DNA from: Rhizobium sp. Q54
GTDB taxonomy: Bacteria > Pseudomonadota > Alphaproteobacteria > SMXS01
Assembly (NCBI GenBank): GCA_945872035.1
Contig: CAMBYA010000098.1
Coordinates: 1-7,811, forward strand
DNA: 7,811 nucleotides
Direction: 5' to 3'
Positions 1 to 5,387 of this stretch are shown here, piece after piece. Position 1 is the first letter of the stretch. The number at the start of each line of letters is the position of its first letter. The notes beneath the pieces were generated by a model. The model searched no databases, was not told the DNA's origin, and saw only the letters and a program-made list of their open reading frames with translations. The translations under genes were made by a program, and so were the position numbers.

Positions 1-35
1 TCTCCCCGTATCCGGTGCATTTCAGCACGCGGACC

Positions 36-53
36 CCGTACGGTCACGCGTGA
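36..53. promoter_or_regulatory. Two abutting palindromes upstream of the P450 operon
   Basis: CCGTACGG (36-43) and TCACGCGTGA (44-53) are each perfect palindromes and sit directly next to each other, about 105 bp before the P450 start. Perfect dyads of 8-10 bp in an upstream region can be operators for dimeric regulators, but short GC-rich palindromes also arise by chance. No regulator gene is visible in the window. The operator role is inferred. Confidence 0.25.
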
Positions 54-81
54 ATTTCCATGGACTCGTTTCACCGCCTGA

Positions 82-102
82 CGCATCCTTACCGCGGATG
101 CG
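82..102 (+). other. Hairpin in the P450 leader
   Basis: CGCATCC (82-88) and GGATGCG (96-102) form a perfect 7-bp stem around a 7-nt loop, ending 56 nt before the P450 start codon. No T-run follows, so it is not a classical intrinsic terminator. It could be a 5'-UTR structure, the end of an upstream transcript, or an inverted-repeat binding site. The structure is read directly from the sequence; its role is unknown. Confidence 0.35.
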
Positions 103-145
103 AGGGGAGCGCGACCGTGGGGATGGCTTGCGCTCCGTAGACCTG

Positions 146-153
146 TAAGGAGG
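146..153 (+). promoter_or_regulatory. Perfect Shine-Dalgarno for the P450 gene
   Basis: TAAGGAGG is an eight-base match to the 16S anti-Shine-Dalgarno and lies 5 nt before the GTG at 159. It decides in favour of that GTG over the in-frame ATG at 183. It suggests strong translation of this gene. Confidence 0.85.
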
Positions 154-158
154 CCGCA

Positions 159-1454
159 GTGACCGACGCCGAAGTGAACCGCATGGCCGACCCCATCCGG
201 CCCGACTCCCCGGACGAAGTGAATCTCCTCGACGTCGAGACCCAGGAATGCCCGTACCCCGCCTACAAGGTGCTGCGCGACGAGGCGCCGATCTGGAAGG
301 ATCCGGTCACCGGCTTCTATACCGTCACCCGCTATGACGACCTGCGCCAGGTGCTGATGGACACCGAGGCGTTCTCCAGCGACCGCAGCGTGGAGGACAC
401 CCGCATCAATACCGAGCGCGCACAGCGCATGCGGAAACTCTACGAGGAAAAGGGCTGGGTGCCGGCCGCGACGCTGGCCGCCCGCGACGACCCGGACCAC
501 CGCGCCCTGCGCAACCTGTTCGACAAGACGTTCCGCGCCGGCAAGATCAAGGAGCTGGACGGCGACGTCGAGGCGCTGGCCTACCGTCTGATCGACGACT
601 TCATCGCCGACGGCCATTGCGACTGGGTGCGTCAGTTCGCCGTGCCGTTGCCGCTGATCATCATCGGCAGGCAGATGGGCGCGAAGGAAGAGGACATCTG
701 GCAGATCAAGGCGTGGACCGACGCCTGGGTGAAGCGCCTCGGCATGATGCAGACCGAGGAGGAAGAGCGCTGGTCGGTCGAGATGGAGATCCAGCAGCAG
801 CACTATTTCCAGCCGATCATCGAGAAGCTGCGCCAGGAGCCCAATGACAGCCTGCTGTCGGACCTGGTCAACACCTTCATCCCGGAATGGGGCCGGACGC
901 TCAACAACAACGAGCTGCAGGCCGAGCTGACCGGCGACACCTTCGTCGGCGGTTCCGAGACCAGCACCAACGCGCTGTCAGCCGGCATCATGCTGCTGGC
1001 CGACGACAAGGACAGCTGGCTGAAGCTGAAATCCGATCCGGACAAGTACCTGAAGACCTTCTGCGAGGAGGTGCTGCGCCTGGAAGGCCCGGTGCAGGGC
1101 TTGTTCAGGGTTGCCGCCCGCGACATCGAGATGCACGGCGTTACCATCCCGAAGGGCGCTGTCATCAACACCCGCTACGCCGCCGCAAACCGCGACGAGC
1201 GCCATTTCGAGAATCCCGACAGGCTGGACCTGGACCGCAAGAACGCGGGCAGCCACCTGGCGTTCGGCTCGGGCATCCATCATTGCCTGGGCGCGCCGCT
1301 GGCCCGTCGCGAGCTCTACTGGGGCTTCAAGGCGTTCGTCGACAGGATCGACGACTTCTGGCTGGCGCCTGGCCGCAACAAGCTGCGCCACCAGCCGAAC
1401 TTCTGCCTGCGGGCGCTCAAGGAACTTCACATCGAATTCACGCCTAGGAAATAG
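159..1454 (+). CDS. Cytochrome P450 (soluble, bacterial)
   Basis: This 431-residue protein is a heme-thiolate monooxygenase with the size of a soluble bacterial P450. No signal peptide or membrane anchor is seen, so it should be cytoplasmic. The C-helix motif DPDHRALR is at 111-118. The I-helix oxygen-activation motif is GGSETST at 264-270, with the acid-Thr pair E267/T268. The K-helix ExxR is E304-V-L-R307. The heme loop FGSGIHHCLG is at 369-378, with C376 as the iron ligand, so all core elements are intact. The GTG start is chosen because of the perfect Shine-Dalgarno at 146-153. It should need an electron-transfer partner (ferredoxin and reductase), but none is encoded here. The downstream CMD-family gene begins 10 nt after the stop and is very likely co-transcribed. 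Family assignment is secure; the substrate and CYP family number cannot be read from the sequence. Confidence 0.96.
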   Translation: MTDAEVNRMADPIRPDSPDEVNLLDVETQECPYPAYKVLRDEAPIWKDPVTGFYTVTRYDDLRQVLMDTEAFSSDRSVEDTRINTERAQRMRKLYEEKGWVPAATLAARDDPDHRALRNLFDKTFRAGKIKELDGDVEALAYRLIDDFIADGHCDWVRQFAVPLPLIIIGRQMGAKEEDIWQIKAWTDAWVKRLGMMQTEEEERWSVEMEIQQQHYFQPIIEKLRQEPNDSLLSDLVNTFIPEWGRTLNNNELQAELTGDTFVGGSETSTNALSAGIMLLADDKDSWLKLKSDPDKYLKTFCEEVLRLEGPVQGLFRVAARDIEMHGVTIPKGAVINTRYAAANRDERHFENPDRLDLDRKNAGSHLAFGSGIHHCLGAPLARRELYWGFKAFVDRIDDFWLAPGRNKLRHQPNFCLRALKELHIEFTPRK

Positions 1455-1457
1455 GAG
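1452..1457 (+). promoter_or_regulatory. Shine-Dalgarno overlapping the P450 stop codon
   Basis: TAGGAG contains the TAG stop of the P450 gene and the AGGAG ribosome-binding core for the next gene, 7 nt before its ATG at 1465. The arrangement indicates translational coupling of the two genes. Confidence 0.75.
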
Positions 1458-1464
1458 CTAACCA

Positions 1465-2055
1465 ATGACCCGAGTTGCCAAGGTCGAGATCGAGAACTGG
1501 GATCCGGATCTGCGCGCCATGACCCGTGCGGACGAGGCCACGCCGCTGGAACAAGGCCTGATGCGCATCTTCGCCAACGTGCCGGAACTGGCCAAGGCGT
1601 TCGTCGGCTTCGGCGGCGCCATGAAGCGCACCCGCACCCTGTCGCCGCGCCTGGTCGAGCTGGTCCGCCTGCGCGTGGCGTTCCACAACCAGTGCCGGTC
1701 GTGCATGGCCATCCGCTACACCGAAGCCGCCAATGACGGCGTGACAGAGGACCTGGTCTGCTCGCTGGAGCGCCCGGCCCAGGCGACCAACCTGACCGAT
1801 GCCGAAAAGGCCGCCATCGACTATGGCGAACGCTTCGCCACCAACCATTTGTCGATCGACGACGCGGTCTACGACAATCTGCGCAAGCACTTCACCGAGG
1901 CGCAGATCGTGGAGCTGGGCACCACCGTGGCATTCTTTGTCGGCTTTGGCCGCCTCGCTGCCACCTGGCACATGGTCGAGGAACTGCCGAAGACTTTCCA
2001 GGAGAGCAAGGACGTCATCGCCCCCTGGAAGCAGGAAGCGATCCTGGTCCGGTAA
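1465..2055 (+). CDS. Carboxymuconolactone decarboxylase / AhpD-like family protein
   Basis: This 196-residue, all-helical-looking protein has the family's redox motif. E65 lies 12 residues before C77, and C77-R-S-C80 forms the CxxC pair (NQCRSC at 75-80), the same spacing as in mycobacterial AhpD. The His four residues after the second Cys in AhpD is replaced here by R84, so the proton-relay triad is not standard. Family members include AhpD peroxidases, 4-carboxymuconolactone decarboxylases and many uncharacterised proteins. The CxxC favours a thiol-redox or peroxidase-type role over decarboxylation, but this is inference. No signal peptide is seen. It sits 10 nt behind the P450 gene with a good AGGAG, so the two probably act in one pathway, for example handling a reactive product or peroxide from uncoupled P450 turnover. 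Family call is firm; function is open. Confidence 0.88.
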   Translation: MTRVAKVEIENWDPDLRAMTRADEATPLEQGLMRIFANVPELAKAFVGFGGAMKRTRTLSPRLVELVRLRVAFHNQCRSCMAIRYTEAANDGVTEDLVCSLERPAQATNLTDAEKAAIDYGERFATNHLSIDDAVYDNLRKHFTEAQIVELGTTVAFFVGFGRLAATWHMVEELPKTFQESKDVIAPWKQEAILVR

Positions 2056-2173
2056 AACTCTACCGACAGCGCGAGCGGAGCGAAGCAACCTAGAGGCCGC
2101 GAGAACCGGCCCTGGGTTGCCGCGCCGTTACTCGGCTCGCAATAGCGTCGGGTTGTTGGGCTAACCCAGCCCG
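2056..2173. other. Convergent gap between the CMD gene and galE, with weak hairpins
   Basis: The 105-bp gap separates two genes that converge. GGCCG (2095-2099) pairs with CGGCC (2107-2111). A second, imperfect hairpin spans 2149-2173 (CGGG and TGGG against CCCA and CCCG, loop CTAA) and covers the galE stop codon. Neither is followed by a T-run on the strand it would terminate. They may stop transcription with Rho or not at all. No gene is seen in the gap. Confidence 0.3.
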
Positions 2174-3147
2174 ATCCGCTTGCGCTCCCAGTCCAGCGCC
2201 GTCCGGACGATCAGCTCGAGGTCGTCATGCTCGGGCTGCCAGCCCAGCAGGCCGCGGATGCGGCCGGCTTCGGCGACAAGTTCGGCCACGTCGCCGGCGC
2301 GGCGCGGCGCCATCTCGACGGGGATCTTGCGGTTGGAGACTCGTTCGAGCGCCGCGATGACCTGCTTCACCGAACTGCCCTTGCCGTAGCCGCAGTTCAG
2401 CACCTGGCAGTCGCCGTCGCCGCGCAGGTAATCGAGCGCCTTCACATGGGCATTGGCCAGGTCGACCACATGGATGTAGTCGCGCACGCCGGTGCCGTCG
2501 TCAGTCGGATAGTCGCCGCCGAAGATCGCCAGTTTCTCCCGCTGGCCGGTCAGCACCTCGACCGCCACTTTGATCAGGTGGGTGGCGTTCTTCGACGACT
2601 GGCCGCGCCTTGCCCGCAGGTCGGCGCCCGCCACGTTGAAATAGCGCAGCGCCACGTAACGCAGGCCATGGGCCGCGGCCGTGTCGCGCAGCATCCACTC
2701 GGTCATCAGCTTGGATGCGCCATAGGGCGAGATCGGCAGGGTGGGTGCGTTCTCGGGCACCGGCACGAGCGCCGTGTCGCCATAGACCGCCGCCGTCGAC
2801 GAGAAGATGAACTGTCCGACGCCCTGTTCCACGCACGCCTGCAGCAGGCCGTGGGTGTTCAGCGTGTTGTTGCGGTAATAGCCAAGCGGATCGGCGACGG
2901 ATTCCGGCACCACGATCGAGCCGGCGAAATGCAGAACGGCGTCGATGCCGGAGCCCAGGATTTCCGCCAGCAAGGCCCTGTCGGCGAGGTCGCCGCGGAC
3001 GAAACGCGCGCCCTCCGGCGCCATCGCCCGGTGGCCGTTGGAAAGGTTGTCGAGGATGACCACGTCATTGCCGGCATCGAGCAACTGCTGCGCCGTGTGA
3101 CTGCCGATATACCCGGCGCCGCCAGTAACCAGAACCTTGCCGTACAT
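2161..3147 (-). CDS. galE: UDP-glucose 4-epimerase (GalE)
   Basis: This 328-residue enzyme, the usual GalE length, interconverts UDP-glucose and UDP-galactose in the cytoplasm using bound NAD. It is an extended short-chain dehydrogenase. The dinucleotide-binding TGGAGYIGSH lies at 8-17. FSSTAAVYGD at 115-124 holds the catalytic Ser/Thr position (T118 by alignment to S124 of E. coli GalE). The YxxxK pair is Y142 and K146 in PYGASK. LRYFNVAGAD at 167-176 is the conserved substrate-side loop, and the C-terminal RRAGDVAEL (282-290) and LLGW segments are also typical. The reading frame extends 75 codons further upstream, but that part has no GalE similarity. The ATG at 3147 places the Rossmann strand at residues 4-8 and has AGGGGA 4 nt upstream. 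It is transcribed away from the polysaccharide export operon and probably supplies UDP-galactose for that polymer. Related 4-epimerases acting on GlcNAc or uronic acids cannot be fully excluded. Confidence 0.93.
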   Translation of the reverse strand: MYGKVLVTGGAGYIGSHTAQQLLDAGNDVVILDNLSNGHRAMAPEGARFVRGDLADRALLAEILGSGIDAVLHFAGSIVVPESVADPLGYYRNNTLNTHGLLQACVEQGVGQFIFSSTAAVYGDTALVPVPENAPTLPISPYGASKLMTEWMLRDTAAAHGLRYVALRYFNVAGADLRARRGQSSKNATHLIKVAVEVLTGQREKLAIFGGDYPTDDGTGVRDYIHVVDLANAHVKALDYLRGDGDCQVLNCGYGKGSSVKQVIAALERVSNRKIPVEMAPRRAGDVAELVAEAGRIRGLLGWQPEHDDLELIVRTALDWERKRIGLG

Positions 3148-3151
3148 GCCG

Positions 3152-3157
3152 TCCCCT
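3152..3157 (-). promoter_or_regulatory. Ribosome-binding site of galE
   Basis: On the minus strand AGGGGA lies 4 nt before the ATG at 3147. The spacing is slightly short but acceptable, and it supports this start over upstream in-frame candidates. Confidence 0.5.
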
Positions 3158-3158
3158 G

Positions 3159-3186
3159 AAGATAAAACCGCGCACCTATGTGTCAA
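3159..3186 (-). promoter_or_regulatory. Candidate galE promoter
   Basis: On the minus strand a perfect TTGACA (-35, 3186-3181) is followed after 16 bp by TATCTT (3164-3159), which matches four of six -10 consensus bases. Transcription would start near 3151-3154, only a few bases before the ATG and inside the AGGGGA. The mRNA would then be almost leaderless, so either the true start lies upstream or galE is translated from a very short leader. The call rests on consensus matching alone. Confidence 0.4.
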
Positions 3187-3201
3187 CGACGTGGCGACGT
3201 C

Positions 3202-3219
3202 CCGTGACATATGTCGCGG
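3202..3219. promoter_or_regulatory. 18-bp near-palindrome, candidate operator between galE and the export operon
   Basis: CCGTGACATATGTCGCGG is symmetric apart from one mismatched pair (T3205 against G3216). Its core GACATATGTC (3206-3215) is a perfect 10-bp palindrome. It lies just upstream of the galE -35 box and overlaps a possible -35 for the + strand operon. A dimeric regulator bound here could control both directions. The cognate regulator is not in the window. Confidence 0.45.
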
Positions 3220-3232
3220 AATCAAATATGTA
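3204..3232 (+). promoter_or_regulatory. Candidate promoter of the polysaccharide export operon
   Basis: GTGACA (3204-3209, five of six -35 bases) and TATGTA (3227-3232, a weak -10) are separated by 17 bp. They lie in the most AT-rich stretch of the divergent region. Transcription would start near 3239, giving a leader of about 145 nt. The -35 falls inside the 18-bp near-palindrome, which would fit repression by occlusion. Consensus matching is the only evidence. Confidence 0.3.
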
Positions 3233-3283
3233 TCGTAACAACGAACACTGCCGATAGCAGGGTTTGTCAGGGCCGGCATGAAA

Positions 3284-3381
3284 TCGGGCGCGTCGAGAGG
3301 GCGCAGCCCGACGCAGCCAGTCGGGACCCAAGGGGGATTTCCGCGGACCTGACGCCAGCCGGTGGTGGGCAAGGGGGTCCC
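3284..3381 (+). promoter_or_regulatory. Structured leader of the export operon with alternative pairings
   Basis: Three stems are visible. Stem A pairs TCGGGC (3284-3289) with GCCCGA (3306-3311) and GCG (3290-3292) with CGC (3302-3304) around one bulged A. Stem B pairs CCCGAC (3307-3312) with GTCGGG (3320-3325). Stem C pairs GGGACCC (3323-3329) with GGGTCCC (3375-3381), which includes part of the Shine-Dalgarno at 3371-3377. A and B share 3307-3311, and B and C share 3323-3325, so A plus C (ribosome site closed) and B alone (site open) are exclusive states. The complementarity is directly visible; a switch function is inferred and GC-rich DNA gives chance pairings. Confidence 0.35.
3371..3377 (+). 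promoter_or_regulatory. Shine-Dalgarno of the outer-membrane barrel gene
   Basis: AAGGGGG lies 7 nt before the ATG at 3385. A near copy, also AAGGGGG, occurs at 3330-3336 in the leader but has no start codon behind it. Confidence 0.65.
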
Positions 3382-3384
3382 TGA

Positions 3385-4683
3385 ATGTCGAAAAAAGCTG
3401 GATTACGTAAGGCGACAGCGATTGCCGCAGGCGCTCGCGCGGTTGTTTTGGTCCCGATCCTGGCGGCTGGTGTCGCATTCAGCGCGCCTGCCGAGGCGGT
3501 GGAATTCGGAAGGGCGGTGATCGGCAACACCGTGCAGGGACGAACCCACAAGGAATATGAGCCGGTCGGCATACGCGCGGGCAGCTTCATGTTCTTCCCG
3601 AGCATCGATCTGCGCGGCGAATATTCGGACAACATCTATGCCACGAAAGGCAACAAGGTCGACGACTTCATCTTCGGCATCCGGCCCCAGATCAGCGGCC
3701 AGTCGCTGTGGAAGCGCCATTCGCTGCGGATGTCGGCCTATGGCAGTTTCGGCCTTTATGCGGACAACCCGGACGAGAATTTCGAGGATGCGGGCGTCAA
3801 CACCGACGCGGCCATCGACATCGCCGAGAACAGCCGACTCAATGTCAAGGTATCGGCGACGCGTGATCATGAACGGCGCGATTCGCCCGACGATGCGCGC
3901 GGCACGACACCGACCATCTATCACCGGATCACCCCCGAGCTGAAGTTCGACCAGCGCATCAACCGCGTCGCGCTGCGGCTCATGGCGTCGGCCGAGTATA
4001 TCGACTTCGACGACGTCGAAACCAACACCGGCGCGGTCCTCAACGAAGACGACCGCGACCGCCTGACCTGGGAACTCGAGGGGCGCGTGGGCTATGACGT
4101 TTCGCGGAACGTGCAGCTTTACGTCAGCGCGCTGACCGACCACCGCACCTACGACGATCAATTCGACGATAACGGGGTCGAGCGGGATTCCAACGGATTC
4201 GGCGTGTTCGGCGGCATCATCGTCGACTTGGCCGGTACGCTGTCGGCCGAGGCCTATGTGGGCTACCGGCGGCAGTCCTTCGCAGATGCCTCGCTGGTGA
4301 ACGTATCGGGCGTGGCCGGCGGCCTCAACCTCATCTGGGCGCCGACCAAGCTCACGACCGTCACGGTAACCGGCGAGCGGACCGTCGAGGAAACCACCCT
4401 GACCGGCAGCACGGCTTCGCTCAATACCGCTTTCGACCTTTCGGTCGACCACGAATTGCGCCGCAACCTGGTGATCACCCTCTCCGCCGGATATCTGAAC
4501 CGGCACTATGAAGGGATCGCGCGCGACGACGACAATTGGCGGGGGAGCATCGGCATGCAATACCTGATCAGTCGCCACTTCCGGTTGCGAGGCGGGTACA
4601 CCTACAACTCCCGCAGATCGAATTTGATTGGCACCGGCTACGACACCAACTCTGCCTATGTGAACCTCCATGTGGACTATTAA
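3385..4683 (+). CDS. Outer-membrane beta-barrel protein of a polysaccharide export locus
   Basis: This 432-residue protein has a Sec signal peptide: a basic start, a hydrophobic core at about 18-33, and a likely cut after A38 in APAEA|VEFG. The mature part has no long hydrophobic helix. Instead it shows repeated short amphipathic segments with alternating hydrophobic and polar residues, joined by acidic Asp/Asn-rich loops such as YADNPDENFEDA. I count about 18 such segments by eye. The last strand, NSAYVNLHVDY, ends in an aromatic residue, the usual signal for barrel assembly by BAM. It resembles the 'putative beta-barrel porin 2' type of protein often found in exopolysaccharide clusters. It is followed after 19 nt by an OPX gene that lacks its own outer-membrane helix, so it is probably the pore for the polymer. 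A nonspecific porin or an assembly factor is the alternative. Barrel topology is well supported; the export role is inferred from context. Confidence 0.85.
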   Translation: MSKKAGLRKATAIAAGARAVVLVPILAAGVAFSAPAEAVEFGRAVIGNTVQGRTHKEYEPVGIRAGSFMFFPSIDLRGEYSDNIYATKGNKVDDFIFGIRPQISGQSLWKRHSLRMSAYGSFGLYADNPDENFEDAGVNTDAAIDIAENSRLNVKVSATRDHERRDSPDDARGTTPTIYHRITPELKFDQRINRVALRLMASAEYIDFDDVETNTGAVLNEDDRDRLTWELEGRVGYDVSRNVQLYVSALTDHRTYDDQFDDNGVERDSNGFGVFGGIIVDLAGTLSAEAYVGYRRQSFADASLVNVSGVAGGLNLIWAPTKLTTVTVTGERTVEETTLTGSTASLNTAFDLSVDHELRRNLVITLSAGYLNRHYEGIARDDDNWRGSIGMQYLISRHFRLRGGYTYNSRRSNLIGTGYDTNSAYVNLHVDY

Positions 4684-4702
4684 CAATATACGGACGTCTC
4701 GG

Positions 4703-5251
4703 ATGCCGCACCGCCTGCTGTTGATCGCCGCCGCGTTTGCCGTGGTCCTTGCCGCATTCGCGCAACCGGCCAATGCCGAGACCGTCGACCGGCAGCAATA
4801 TCTTCTCGGCCCCGGCGACCAGATCCGCCTCACCGTGTTCGGCGAGAACGACCTGTCGGGCGAATTCAAGGTCGGCGACGACGGTACGGTCGCGTTGCCG
4901 CTGCTCGGCCAGATATCCGCCAAGGGACAGTCGCCGGGCCAGCTGGAGAAGCTGATCGCCGACCGGCTCCAGCCCGACTACGTGCGCAATCCGCAGGTCA
5001 GCGTCGAGGTGATGACCTACCGACCGTTCTTCATCATCGGCGAGGTCAACCGGCCTGGCAGCTATCCCTACCAGAGCGGCATGACCGCGCTGGAGGCGGT
5101 GGCGCTGGCCGGCGGCTTCACCTACCGCGCCAAGACCGAGCAGGTGCTGATCAAGCGCACTGTTGGTAACAGCGCGCAGGAAGACCTGCTGCCGATCGAG
5201 ACCGCTGTCATGCCCGGCGACGTCATCAAGATACGCGAGCGGTATTTCTGA
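4703..5251 (+). CDS. Short OPX (Wza/GumB-like) polysaccharide export protein
   Basis: OPX proteins form the periplasmic and outer-membrane part of Wzx/Wzy-type polysaccharide exporters and contact the Wzc-type inner-membrane protein. From the ATG at 4703 the protein is 182 residues. Residues 1-25 are a signal peptide (MPHR, hydrophobic core, likely cut ANA|ETVD). A poly-export domain runs from about 33 to 103 (YLLGPGDQIRLTVFGE, then DGTVALPLLG). One SLBB domain follows from about 107 (FFIIGEVNRPGSYPY, LEAVALAGGFT), and the protein closes with MPGDVIKIRERYF. It stops where Wza continues into further domains and an amphipathic C-terminal helix that crosses the outer membrane. There is no lipobox cysteine, unlike Wza. 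An upstream in-frame ATG at 4670 overlaps the barrel gene by 14 nt and would add 11 residues; neither start has a clear Shine-Dalgarno, and 4703 is preferred for its compact signal peptide. Confidence 0.9.
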   Translation: MPHRLLLIAAAFAVVLAAFAQPANAETVDRQQYLLGPGDQIRLTVFGENDLSGEFKVGDDGTVALPLLGQISAKGQSPGQLEKLIADRLQPDYVRNPQVSVEVMTYRPFFIIGEVNRPGSYPYQSGMTALEAVALAGGFTYRAKTEQVLIKRTVGNSAQEDLLPIETAVMPGDVIKIRERYF

Positions 5252-5387
5252 TCATGACACCCGGTCCGGCTCATCCGCCCCACTGGCGTCCCGGCCAGTC
5301 GGCACGCCCTCAGGCGGCGTGCTCCCGCAGTCCAACACAGTGCCGCGACCTCACGGGGCGGCGCGGAATCAAGGCATCGTCGAACTG
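5252..5387 (+). other. Intra-operon spacer with tandem hairpins
   Basis: The 136-nt gap is the largest inside the export operon. ACTGGC (5282-5287) pairs with GCCAGT (5294-5299) around a 6-nt loop. Two bases later GCACGCC (5302-5308) pairs with GGCGTGC (5316-5322) around a 7-nt loop. No T-run follows either stem, so they are not canonical intrinsic terminators. They could mark an RNA processing or stability site that sets different levels of the barrel/OPX and kinase proteins, or Rho-dependent attenuation. The kinase reading frame is open through the gap, but its translation there (Pro/Ser/Arg-rich) resembles no protein domain. Confidence 0.45.

Noticed and set aside
1..86. Minus-strand open frame from an ATG at 86 running off the left edge
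   Set aside because: Only 28 codons are visible, Arg-rich without a motif, and its AAGG touches the ATG; not enough to call a divergent gene.
2..148. + strand frame open from the left edge to the TAA at 146-148
   Set aside because: The 48-residue translation shows no domain or typical C-terminus; it may be chance openness in GC-rich DNA.
2227..3159. 310-codon open frame on the + strand opposite galE
   Set aside because: galE has all family motifs on the other strand; this frame is a His/Arg/Ala/Gln-rich shadow.
3148..3372. 75-codon N-terminal extension of galE
   Set aside because: It would place unrelated sequence before the Rossmann fold, cover the divergent promoter region, and give an unusually long GalE; the ATG at 3147 fits family length.
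3403..4923. 506-codon open frame on the minus strand opposite the barrel and OPX genes
   Set aside because: It spans two good + strand genes, has no recognisable domain, and is Arg/Val/Ala/Gly-rich low-complexity translation typical of antisense frames in GC-rich DNA.
5163..5387. 75-codon N-terminal extension of the kinase
   Set aside because: It overlaps the end of the OPX gene in another frame, is Ser/Pro/Arg-rich, and precedes the normal Wzz start context at 5388.
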